A DNA stretch of 64,000 nt from Chionoecetes opilio. Lineage: Eukaryota; Arthropoda; Malacostraca; Decapoda; Majidae. The translations under genes were made by a program, and so were the position numbers. The DNA lies in the NCBI GenBank assembly GCA_016584305.1, contig JACEEZ010020916.1, positions 147,425 to 211,424 of the forward strand, written 5' to 3'. Under the pieces are notes generated by a model. That model worked only from the letters and a program-made list of their open reading frames with translations. It was not told the origin of the DNA and did not search any database. This document shows positions 1-12,700 of this stretch, one piece after another (position 1 is the first letter of the stretch; every line of letters starts with the position of its first letter).

Positions 1-254
1 TGAAAGATATTTATTGGTCATCAAGAAAGGGTAAATCATTGCCGCGCTTTGATAAAATTATGAAAATGGATGAGGGAGTTGTGCATTTGTCTTGGTTTCA
101 GACATTTGTTGTATATTTATTCATGGATATTGTTATCAAAGCTCCAATTTTGCACGGCCTGAGCTCTTGTCTTGATTTAGTTCTCATGGCGTATTTGTTT
201 GAAAAATTTGTGCACTTTTTATTTTCATGATTTGCAGTTGGTGTTTGTGTGTAT

Positions 255-400
255 TTATTTACCTCGTTATAGTATACAGGGTCTGAGCTATACTGTGTGT
301 GTGTGTGTGTGTGTGTTTACCTAGTTATGATATACGGGAAATGGCCTACACTCGTGGGGTCCCGTCTCCGTATCTCATTTGATCAATTTTATCCTTAAAT
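255..400 (-). mobile_element. LINE 3'-end fragment with (GT)n tail
   Basis: Two imperfect copies of TTTACCT(A/C)GTTAT plus a (GT)n run. Read on the minus strand this matches the tail of the LINE fragment at 5925-6080 (CTAGGTAAACACACAC). It is 5'-truncated with no coding part left. Confidence 0.45.
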
Positions 401-451
401 TGATGTGTGTGTGTGTGTGTGTGTGGCTAACAGCCGTGTCGTGTGTTGCAG

Positions 452-717
452 GAATCGGCACGGGAGCGCGACACCGCCCCGACGTGGAGTGTCTCCGGTG
501 CAAATGTGGCGCCGCTGCCGACACCGCCTCCGCGACGCCCTCCAGTACCCCCGCCGCGCCCTGCCCCGCCCCCGAGGTGAAGGAGGCGCTCACCACGCTC
601 ACCCTAGAGAACCAGCACCTGAAGGAGCGCCTCATGCAGCTTGGCGTGTCCGTGGAGGCGTCGCTGTCAGAGCAGGACAAGGAGCTGCTGCTGGCCAAGG
701 CGTGCTCCGTGTCCCAG
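452..717 (+). CDS. SPECC1L: SPECC1L exon: Cys/Pro-rich linker then coiled coil
   Basis: The acceptor is a GT-rich tract ending TTGCAG at 451 and the donor is GTGAGG at 718. After two bases completing a split codon, the exon reads a Cys/Ala/Pro-rich stretch and then the heptad segment [18 protein letters not shown], equivalent to the LKDRLNALGFSLE segment of vertebrate cytospin-A. It ends in phase 0 and joins 2913 in frame. GC content is far above the surrounding intron. Upstream coding exons must exist outside the window. Confidence 0.8.
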
Positions 718-3700
718 GTGAGGCGGAGGCGTGTATAGAGTTATTGTAAGGTATAGTAAAGGTGTAGTAGTAACAGTTAGGTAAGTAAGGTATAGTAGTA
801 AGATAGGTAAAGTATAGTTGTAGTAAGGTAGGTAAGGTATCACATAGTAAGGTAGGTAAGGTATCACATAGTAAGGTAGGTAAGGTATCACATAGTAAGG
901 TAGGTAAGGTATCACATAGTAAGGTAGTAGTATCATAGTAAGGTAGTAAGTACAAAAGTAAGTAGTAGGTATCACATAGTAGGTAGTAAGGTATACATAG
1001 TAGTAAGGTAGGTATCACATAGTAAGGTAGGTAAGGTATCACATAGTAAGGTAGGTAAGGTATCACATAGTAAGGTAGGTAAGGTATCACATAGTAAGGT
1101 AGGTAAGGTATGAATTATAGTAAGGTAGGCGAGTTATAGTTATAAATAATAAGGTAAAGTAGTAAGGTAGGTAAGGTATAGTAAAGTAAGGTATCACCTA
1201 TGTAGTAAGGTAGGTAAGGTAGTGAGTTTATAGTCAGGTCGTCACACAGACAGGGGCGCGGGTGCTGTCATTGCGCCGCCATATCTTCCCTCTACCAAGA
1301 TCATTGCCCTCTACAACCTTGTACGGAGTAACCTAACCTTCCTCAACCCTATTGCCTGTACTATGAGGCCAGAATGCGTTTGATCCACTCATAATGATCT
1401 TTTTTTGAAGAGGCGTTAATTACGTAAGTCTTCACAGTTCGGTTATCTAAATAAGTTTCTATAAACCAATTCTTCACTTTTAGGCCATTTATCATTTTTT
1501 TGCGAAATCCCGACAAGATATTTTATGTAACCTACTGAAATGAATATGTGAAATGCTCACTTCACACTTTTGTTGTCATTATCCTGGATGGAGACTTGTT
1601 GACGTGTTTCTCAGGTAATTAGTCACCGCAGTTGTAGCATCATAACCATTATTCCCACGCGGGCTTCCGTATGCACATTGCGCCCACCCTGCACCTGCCT
1701 TCTCACGCATGCCTTGAGGGTGGTAGTCCTCCGCGGGCCCCACCACCAGTCCACCACGCCTCATCCTTCCGCCGCCCCCACACCGTGCTCACCCACCTGA
1801 GAAAACCATCCAACCAACAGACAGGATCCTTCGAGGCACCATTAACGAGTTTTCCTCACAGCCTGACACAAAAAAATGAAATCTTATTGTGAAGTGACGG
1901 CCTCGTCTCAGCACGCCCCCGCCCCCGCCCCTCGCCCTCCACCGCGTACTGATCCGTGTAGCAGAGTGGCGCGAGGGGGAAGGACGGGAGGGCGCTAGAT
2001 TAGCTTAAGATAAGATTGTGTGGAAGATGATGTTATCGTTGTTGATTGTGTGGAACAGTGTTGGCGTGATTCCTAGAGAGTGAAGGTCCCAGCCTTGCTG
2101 TGTGTCTCACAACCTCGGCGCGGCGCCCACTCACGGCTGTGCTGGACATCATGTGTGCGGTGGCAAAGAGAACTTCATTACTCTTGACTCAAACCAGAAA
2201 ACTGAAAAGTGGATGTTTGTGAAAAGGAAGTGAACCACCAAGCAGTTGGCGGCAACTTGATATTCAAACCAATATACACTGAAATGTCAGAGGATTAGAT
2301 CGGCTGATAAGCAGCGATCACAAACAAGGGTGGAGGGCGAGGCTACCTGACCACGGGCATGACCAGTCTGGCCCTAGATGATGGCCACCACTGAGCCATG
2401 GCCTCCACACGCAGGATCCCCAAGCGGCTGTCCAAAGAAAACTTTCGACAGCTGGTCACAGGACATTCACGCAAGAAGGCTAGCCCCTCCCAGCCCTCAC
2501 CGACCTTCCAGAGTCACCTTCAGTCCGGCACCAGTGTAGGTCTTTGAGGCAGGAAGGGCGTGACTGTCCTCCTCTCTGTTAAACCTCATAAGATCATAAG
2601 GAATTATGTGAGCTGTGAATTACAGTATCAGAAACACTATGCAGGGATGTAGATAATTTTTAATGTCAAAAGGCTTTATTCCACTGATATACCATGCAAG
2701 TAATTTACCCTTTGTGCCTGTGAGTTGTTCCTTGAAGCTGTGCTGCGTGTAGGTGGCACTCAAATGTTATGCTCCAGAAAGGAAGAAAATGTCCAGTATA
2801 AAGATGATTTTCTAAGCATTTTGTAATGAGTAGTTAGTGTGTAGTCTGTAGTTCTGTTAGTATAAGTTTGACGTGCATCATTGGTGGTTTCTAAGAGTTC
2901 CTTGTCCCTCAGAATGGCGGCGAGGCTGAGGACGCGTCCCTGTGTGCAGACCGCGGGGAGTGGGACAACAAGTCCACCTCCAGCGTGTCTGAGGTGTCCG
3001 TGGCGTGTCTGCAGGACCGGATACACCAGATGGAGGAGACTCACTACTGGTGAGGCCCCGCGGCAGGGGGTGTAGGGCTCAGGGGGGCAGGGGTGTAGGG
3101 CTCAGGGCGGCAGGGGGTGTAGGGTTCAGGGGGGCAGGGGTGTGGAGGGCAGGGGGGCTGCTGTGTTGATCTGTCTGTTCTTGATTCCCTCGTCTCCATG
3201 TAAGATTAATTCACTTTATGATTGCATTGACACATATTTTAGTTTGACTTAACCTTATCATTGCCATGCTGTTTTGTATACTGCTTTTTTCATTGAGTTA
3301 TTTATTGATCAGTATCTTATAAGCTTGAAGTCGTAAAATTAGAACTGAGCATGGAATATGTATAGTGTGTCTAATATTAAAGTGCCATGACTCTTGAAGT
3401 CCCATCATTAACTTTGTCATGTAAAGAAAACACTACAAGTGAAGTGCTGTAGCCTATGGGATCAGTGTTACCTTGTGTACCTTTTCTTGTAATGTTTACT
3501 GTGTCTGCTGTGCTGTTGTGATGCAGCACCAACGAGGAGCTGCAGGCCACGCTGCAGGAGCTGGAGGACCTGCGGGAACAGCTGACCGAGTGTTCCCTGG
3601 AGGTGCAGCAGATGCAGGAGGAGAAGCAGGTATATACTGTTAGAGATACAGACATCATTGTATCATTAACATCATTATCACATTTATTAGTGTTTCAATC

Positions 3701-6700
3701 TGTCATTCAGTCTTTGTTTACCTGTATCTGATTTTGTTTTCCCTGAAACACACAAATAAGTGGGAGACATCATTATGCATTAGACTGATATCGATAAGAT
3801 CAAAACTGATTCAAAGAGTATTTTACACAGGAATATTGTAAAAAATTTATTTGTGAACACTTCGATAAATGTGCAGATATTGGTAGGGGAGTGCTGGTAG
3901 TTGGCCTGTTAATGATCAACATGTCTATGCCAAGGTGATGACGTATGTGGTGTTGATGTGTGTGTGTGTGTGTGTGTTGATGTATTTGGTGTTGATGTGT
4001 GTGTGTTGATGTATGTGTGTGTGTGTGTTGATGTATGTGTGTGTGTTGATGTATGTGGTGTTGATGTATGTGGTGTTGATGTATGTATGTGTGTGTGTGT
4101 GTGTTGATGTATGTGGTGTTGATGTGTGTGTGTTGATGTATGTGGTGTTGATGTGTGTGTGTGTGTGTTGCAGTGTTGATGTGTGTGTGTGTTGCAGTGT
4201 TGTTGATGTGTGTGTGTGTGTTGCAGTGGTGTTGATGTGTGTGTGTTGCAGTGGTGTTGACGTGTGTGTGTGTGTGCAGTGGTGTTGGTGTGTGTGTGTT
4301 GCAGTGGTGTTGATTGTGTGTGTGTTGCAGTGGTGTGATGTGTGTGTGTTTGCAGTGGTGTTGACGTGTGTGTGTGTGTTGCAGTGGTGTTGATGTGTGT
4401 GTGTGCAGTGGTGTTGATGTGCGTGTGTGTTGCAGTGGTGTTGAGTGTGTCGGTTGCAGTGGTGTTGACGTGTGTGTGTGTGTTGCAGTGGTGTTGACGT
4501 GTGTGTGTGTGTTGCAGTGGTGTTGATGTGTGTGTGTGTTGCAGTGGTGTTGACGTGTGTGGTGTGTTGCAGTGGTGTTGCATGGTGTGTGTGTGTTGCA
4601 GTGGTGTTGATTGTGTGTGTGTGTTGCAGTGGTGTTGTGTGTGTGTGTGTGTTGCAGTGGTGTTGGTGTGTGTGTTTGCAGTGGTGTTGATGTGTGTGTG
4701 TTGCAGTGGTGTTGATGTGTGTGTGTGTTGCAGTGGTGTTGATGTGTGTGTGTTTGCAGTGGTGTTGAGTGTGTGTGTGTGTTGCAGTGGTGTTGGTGTG
4801 TGTGTGTGTTGCAGTGGTGTTGATGTGTGGTGTGTGTTGTGCAGTGGTGTTGATGTGTGTGTGTTGCAGTGGTGTTGATGTGTGTGTGTTGCAGTGGTGT
4901 TGATGTGTGTGTGTTGCAGTGGGTTGAGTGTGTGTTGCAGTGGTGTGTGTGTGTGTTGCAGTGGTGTTGGTGTGTGTGTGTGTTGCAGTGGTGTTGATGT
5001 GTGTGTGTGTGTGTTGCAGTGGTGTTGATGTGTGTGTTGCAGTGGTGTTGACGTGTGTGTGTTGCAGTGGTGTTGTGTGTGTGTTGCAGTGGTGTTGACA
5101 TGTGTGTGTGTTGCAGGTTGTTGCATTGGTGTTGACGTGTGTGTGTGTGTGTTGCAGTGGTGTTGACATGTGTGTGTGTGTTGCAGGTCATCTTGGAGTC
5201 CCTGACGCAGCAGACGGAGAAGCTGGCTGAGTCGCGCTCCCAGAACGACACCCTGAAGCACATGGTGATCCAGCAGTCTGAGAACAGCCAGGATCTGTCC
5301 CAGTGCGAGAAGACCCAGCGCCTCATGGAGCTGCTCAAGGTGAGGCCAAGGCAGAGCAAGGGATCAAGGCACAGGGAGAGACCAAAAAAACAAAAATATG
5401 AAGGAAAAAAAGTTTATTACTCACTGTATCAAAATTGGAACCGAAAATAGAAAGAAGAGCAAAATTCTTGAAAAAAATCATAACCCTTGAATCGAACCCT
5501 TGCAGAGTGCCCAGGAGGATCGAGAGTTGCTGCAGATCAAACAGGACGAACTGGAACAGCAGATGGCCACCACCAAGGACGTGGAGGAGCGCTTCCACCG
5601 GGAGACTCAGCTCATCAGGGACAGGTGGGTCTCGCGCCGCCACACACCACTGTATCAATCATGTGACTTAACCCCTTCACACCCAGATCTTTCATTTGCT
5701 ATAAAAAATTGTCTGTTGTTAGCCATAAAATTAAGAAAAGTAACTGAATATACCACATTAGCTAGTGGACAAGGATACTAAACAGGTCATATCTATTAAA
5801 ATATTGCTTATATTCATTAAAATCGTCTAATGGTATCCAAATTACAATGGAAATTACGTTCTGGACCTCAAGGGGTTAATGTGGCTTTACTAGACACTGC
5901 ACACACACGCACACACACAAACTACTTAGAAATGTATAAGTTTGGAATGGGCTAAATGAGGAGGTGATGTCAGCAAAGAATGTGCACCAGTTGAAAAAAA
6001 GACTGAATAAATGTAGATACGGAGACAGGACCACACGAGTATAGCTGAGGCCCTATAAAACACAACTAGGTAAACACACACACACACACACACACTGCAG
6101 TGACTTACGTGATGTGCTCTGACAGGATGAAGCTGCTGGAGGCGATGGTGGAGGCAGCAAACAGCGAGAAGAAGGCGGCAGAGAACCAGTTAGCGGAGGC
6201 CCAGGAGAACGTCAAGGCCTCGGAGATTGAGTCCACGCGGCTCAACACGGCATTGGAGACAGCCAAGGAGAAGGTGAGGATGGGGGTACCTAGCTAATGC
6301 TATTGTCATCTTTATTACTTACGTGCTTACTCACTCACTCACTCAGTTACTCACGATCATAAGTTAAGCCAGTATCTCCCTCTCACATGAAAGGAAAAGA
6401 AGGATCAGTGCTTGGCAGAAAAGATTGCCTGCTTGATTGCATGGGCTCTTCAGTCAGTGACAATGTTCAAGCCCTATGTCTCAAATAAAGTAGGGTGTAT
6501 AGAGCCCATTACATCAATTTTTTCCATTGCTTATAATCAAATGGCATGATACAACTAATCTTGTGTATATAGGTCTGTGGTTAACTCTCTAAGCCAGTAC
6601 TCTTCAACCTTTTTTGATGTGGTGCACCCCGAGTGGTGATTGGGTAAAAGCTGTCCACCTCAATTTTGTTTAATCTCTAAAATCTCACGGCTCTTGATAT

Positions 6701-9700
6701 TATAAATATACTATATTATATGTAGACTATATCATTATACAAATGTATAGGTTGGAAAAAGTAGTTTCACTCATTTTCTATTTACAGTTTACATATTCTT
6801 CTGTATACGTAACAACACAGGCGGTCTAAAATTTTAAATATACAATAATAAAATAAACAGCTTATGAATTCTAGAGCAACTGTATTTTGCTAAATGAACT
6901 AAAGTAAAATTGCACATAATATGCATTATATTTGGTAATCCAGAAAACAAAGCTTTTTCCTTCAAGAAACAAAAATCGGTGGCCTGGCTGCTGTTGCAGC
7001 ATTTGTCTGCTATCAGCTTAAATCGAGGTATCAGATGATTTTCAAGTGCAACCCGCATGATAGGATCCAAATTCGGAATGACATTCCTTTTCTTTGTCTT
7101 GATTAAAACTAAGCTTTAGAAACATTGCTCACACATATAATGTTGGCATCTGCACAAACATGGCTGCTGCCTGCTCAGCTAGCTCCTTGTATTCCTGAGT
7201 ATCAAGCAGGGCAACCCAGAAATGCATGGGATGGCAAAATGTTTTGAAAGCTGCTTTTTGATAATATTACACTTGAAGCTCCAATAGGGCATCATAATGA
7301 TCAGTTCTATCATCTGAAAAGGTAGTACGCATCCACATGTTGGAGGTCAGGTATCTTGAAAATATAAGTCAAGGTTCTCCTGCATCAAAGTAAAGTGTCT
7401 GGTAATCAAGTGGGACATTCGTACCTCCAGTGTCTGTTCTGCTGTCTGCATACCATCATGTGCTCAGCCACAATCTCTCATATAGGTATCAAAGACTTCA
7501 AAATTAGTAGGGAAAAAAACAGATCTAGACTGACAAGTGGGCATGATCTCGTCCACCCACCTGTCCACCCCAAGACAGCCGTCCACCCCTCACTTAGTTT
7601 CGTCCACCATGAGGTGGACCGTCCACCCAGGTTGAATAGCACTGCTATAAACAATAAGAAAATGTTGATGTTTGGTGAATTCAATGATTGATTCAAAGCT
7701 TATGAAGGCTAGGCGATTGATCCAAAGGCATTAAGTGATATGTAACAAAGTGCTTCTGTCATATGCTGTCCATTAATGCTTCCTAAGTCATCGGTAAATT
7801 CAGGTATGACTCAACACACTTGAAAGCACAGCAAAGGGCTCGGAAATCCAAGTTGGCGGCCACCCCTCCGTTCCTCCTTTACGAACCTCCCTGTTTCCTG
7901 CTAACCAGTGACATTGCCACCACAGATGTCTGAGCTCGAGGCTGCCGTGATATCGGGCGAGAAGAGCAAGCTGCCTGACGTGCTGGAGAGGGTGAGACAG
8001 GAGAAGGACGTCCTGGAGAAGGAAAACGCGTCCCTGCAGCAACGGGCCAATGCCACCGCCTGCGAGAACGAGCGCCTCAAAGACCAGATTTCCGTGGTTC
8101 AGGACGAGCTCATGGTAAGCGGCAGACAAGTAAGTGGTGGAGGTCCAGGTTCCTTGTCTGAAGTGTGGTGCCATGCTTGAGTTGTTGTGATTCCTCTACG
8201 TAGCTGTAGTAGTCATCCGTTGATCCTGCACACACACACACACACACATTTTATTACATTAATCCTCTAGAACTGCAGGGTTTATCAGGGTGCTGAGTTC
8301 TTTGCAACTGATCACAGACTTGTTGCTACACTTGAGCTTCATGTCAAGTGCAGAAGAATCTCAAGAGGTAACCATACTGTGTTTCATCTTGAGAAGCTGA
8401 AGGACTTGACATGCCTGCTCTAGGAAGTCTGATTCATTCATACATGTGTTTGCAGCAGTCCCGTGAACCTTACCTACACACACTGCACTCACCCCATTCT
8501 TCTTTACCGTTCAAGTACATCTATTCTTCTTACTCCTGTGTAGAGGCATTACTTTTCTCAAACTGAAGTTAAGGAGGAGCCCAGTGAGAGGCAAATAAAG
8601 GTTTGTGCTGGCTGAGCAGTATTCCGTACAGTTGTATGATTTGCTCCTCGTGAGGTTCATCTGTAATGCTTGAAATTTTCCTCTTTTGATCTATTTCCAT
8701 TTCTTTCCGCAGTGTTTTGTGTTGTGTTGTAATGAGTAGGGAGCAAAAATGCCTTAATTTTAGAATACTAGTTTGAAAAATTATCCTTAAATATTTTAGT
8801 GTATACTGTGATTTTTTTCCAAGACAAGATTTTCTATTAGTAATTCATACAAATTTTCTTTTAAGTTAAATCTTTTTCACATGTGCCATGTGCTGTCTAC
8901 CAGTTTTTTTTTTCTTTTTTCTTTTTCCCTTGCTGAGAATCCATCTTAAGATATGCAATTTGCTTGTGTTTTTTGACGTGATCCACCTGACACAACTTGC
9001 AGCCGTGCCGTACACACACTGATTTGAATATGACTAGACCAACAACAGATTCCATTGAACAACCTTTTCATAGTTCGCATTGTTCCCTGTTTCCATCATC
9101 AGCCTCAACCCATCAGTCTTGTAACATCTTTCTGTTTCACTACTACCACTACTACCACTATCTCTTTCTGTACCACTACTACCACTATCTCTTTCTGTTC
9201 CACTACTACCACTATCTCTTTCTGCTCCACTACTATCACGACAATCTCTTACCACTCTTTCCTGTGACACCGACATCCAAACAGCCACTCTATGTCCATT
9301 CCTCTCCCCAGGTGGCACGCAACAACGCCAGGAGCCAGTTGGAGGATGCAGACTGGAGGAAAGAGCAGCTGGAGACGGAGAGGCTGCAGCTGCACGAGGA
9401 GGTGGAGGTGGTGAAGGCGACGGTGGAGGACCTGAAGCTGACCTGCCAGCGCCACCTTGAGGACAAGAGGGAGCTGAAGGCCAGTCTGTCCGAGGCTCAG
9501 AAGAAACTGCAGGACACCAGTGACAAGCTGCACGAGAAGGACCGCTGCATCACCGAGGGAAAGGTGCAACTCAATAAGCAGGTGGGCGTCACACAAGGAT
9601 ATATCCAAGAAAAGACTATTTTTTCCCCTCGTGTATCTGGTCACCTCGGTCAAATAGGTGACTGTGTTGTTAGGCACTTTTTTTATTTGAGAATCTTTTT

Positions 9701-12700
9701 ATCTTTCCCTGTTCCCCCTTTTTTGTGCTGTCTTATGTGATAAAGGTGAATATCTACTAAAAATGTCAATAGCAGATGGGGTAATGCATAATACTGCACT
9801 TAAGTGGGCTTGATGCACTTTGTAAATCTCTAGGTTTCATTCAGAGACAGTAATTGGTAACCATATCTACCATATGCATAGTTCAAGTGGTCTTGTGTGA
9901 TAATTGAGAAAGTCTGGATTTTGAAACGCAAGATGCACAGAACCTATGCTGGTCAATGTGCCTGACCTTGTCCTAGTAAATGTAGACGGGTATGTGTGGC
10001 TGTCTGGAAAGCAAGAATGAATCATATGTAACTGACTACATCACTGGGTTGTCTACTCCATTTTCCACGAGCCTTAGAGATGGTGGTGATGGTGATGTAG
10101 CGCCTTAAGCTCCGTCCACACTAGCGGGCAAAGCCCGCCCGGCAGTGCCCGTCACGGGGAAAAGCCTGCGGGCACACTGAAACTGTCGTCCACACAGCAG
10201 AGCCTGCCTGGTCCAGTCAGAGGCGAGCAGCTGGGCAGCCAGGCAGTGTAGCCGTTCTCTATTCAGGAAGACTGTGTGCGGTACGACAACAATGCGAAGC
10301 AGAAAGGACCGTAAGAAGCTGGCACTGTGTACCATAATCATTGCTATGTGCCTGAAAAAGAAAAAGGACAAAGTGGAGAAAAAGAAGTGGCTCCACTTCT
10401 CCACTCCAAAGCTCCACATGTAACCTCGTATGTCTGGCAGCGACGCACTGCCAGGCGCGGCAGGCAGTGCGTGGTGAAATCGCTCACCTACCATCACAGG
10501 CATTTTACTCATTTGCCCGCGGGCACAAGTGGTGAGCCCGTCAGCAGGCAAACTGCTTGCTTGTGCCCACTAGTGTGGACGGACCTTTAGAGATGCGGTT
10601 AGTGATGGTGGTGATGGTGATGTAATGCCTTAGAGATGCGGTTAGTGATGGTGATGTAACGACTTTCTTGGCAGGTGGAGGAATGGGAGCAGTTCCAGAA
10701 TGACCTGCTGATGACGGTGAGGGTGGCCAACAACTTCAAGACGGAGGCACAGCACGACCTTGAGAAGCTGGAGCAGGAGAACGTGGTGCTGAAGGAGCGC
10801 GTGAAGCAACTCGGCCTGGATGTGGAGAAGGCCAAAGGTCCGTATCTGTGTGGCCTTAGCTGGGGAACCCGGGTACAAAACAGCCTTCTGTACTTTCTTT
10901 AAGGAGATCATTAAAACATTAGTATTGGGTGCCCCGTATGTATATATATAAGTCAAGACACATTGGTTTAGATACAGTGACTTTCTGTTGAAGAAGGTAC
11001 AGCGGGATGTTGAGTGAAGTGATTGAATGGAGGGTCAGCTATGAGGGTGCAGCTTATCCAGGAGATTGCTTGCTTCTATGCTTCATTGTGGCATTAGTTC
11101 TGTGATTAGCTGAAAAAGTGAAAAGAGCATTGAATGGCATTATCACAGTGTTGACAGCCTCTTTGTGTAGTGTTGAGTGAGTCACCTAGGCCAGGTAGAT
11201 ACTCTTAGTACATTTTACTTCTTTTGCTTCCTGGACGTCCTCATTCCTCCCTTCTTTTGCTTCTTGGACATCCTCATTCCTCCCTTCTTTTGCTTCATGG
11301 ACGTCCTCATTCCTCCCTTCTTTTGCTTCATGGACATCCTCATTCCTCCCTTCTTTTGCTTCTTGGACATCCTCATTCCTCCCTTCTTTTGCTTCTTGGA
11401 CATCCTACTCCTCCCTTCTTTTGCTTCTTGGACATCCTACTCCTCCCTTCTTTTGCTTCTTGGACATCCTCATTCCTCCCTTCTTTTGCTTCATGGACGT
11501 CCTCATTCCTCCCTTCTTTTGCTTCTTGGACATCCTCATTCCTCCCTTCTTTTGCTTCCTGGACGTCCTCATTCCTCCCTTCTTTTGCTTCTTGGACATC
11601 CTCATTCCTCCCTTCTTTTGCTTCTTGGACATCCTCATTCCTCCCTTCTTTTGCTTCTTGGACATCCTCATTCCTCCCTTCTTTTGCTTCTTGGACATCC
11701 TCATTCCTCCCTTCTTTTGCTTCATGGACGTCCTCATTCCTCCCTTCTTTTGCTTCCTGGACATCCTCATTCCTCCCTTCTTTTGCTTCTTGGACATCCT
11801 CATTCCTCCCTTCTTTTGCTTCATGGACGTCCTCATTCCTCCCTTCTTTTGCTTCATGGACATCCTCATCTCCCTTCTTTTGCTTCTTGGACATCCTACT
11901 CCTCCCTTTTTGCTTCTTGGACATCCTACTCCTCCCTTCTTTTGCTTCTTGGACATCCTCATTCCTCCCTTCTTTTGCTTCTTGGACATCCTCATTCCTC
12001 CCTTCTTTTGCTTCTTGGACATCCTCATTCCTCCCTTCTTTTGCTTCCTGGACATCCTACTCCTCCCTTCTTTTGCTTCCTGGACATCCTCATTCCTCCC
12101 TTCTTTTGCTTCTTGGACATCCTACTCCTCCCTTCTTTTGCTTCCTGGCCATCCTCATTCCTCCTTCTTTTGCTTCTTGGACATCCTACTCCTCCCTTCT
12201 TTTGCTTCCTGGACATCCTCATTCCTCCCTTCTTTTGCTTCATGGACGTCCTCATTCCTCCCTTCTTTTGCTTCATGGACGTCCTCATTCCTCCCTTCTT
12301 TTGCTTCTTGGACATCCTACTCCTCCCTTCTTTTGCTTCTTGGACATCCTACTCCTCCCTTCTTTTGCTTCTTGGACATCCTCATTCCTCCCTTCTTTTG
12401 CTTCTTGGACATCCTCATTCCTCCCTTCTTTTGCTTCCTGGACGTCCTCATTCCTCCCTTCTTTTGCTTCATGGACGTCCTCATTCCTCCCTTCTTTTGC
12501 TTCTTGGACATCCTCATTCCTCCCTTCTTTTGCTTCATGGACGTCCTCATTCCTCCCTTCTTTTGCTTCATGGACGTCCTCATTCCTCCCTTCTTTTGCT
12601 TCATGGACGTCCTCATTCCTCCCTTCTTTTGCTTCATGGACATCCTCATTCCTCCCTTCTTTTGCTTCATGGACATCCTCATTCCTCCCTTCTTTTGCTT

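Noticed and set aside
3800..5359. 519-codon His/Thr-rich minus-strand ORF and its overlapping relatives
   Set aside because: Translation of a GT/CA minisatellite in three frames; no start context, no non-repeat domain.
5335..5658. 107-codon minus ORF opposite SPECC1L exons
   Set aside because: Antisense shadow of exon 5506-5624; no codon signature of its own.
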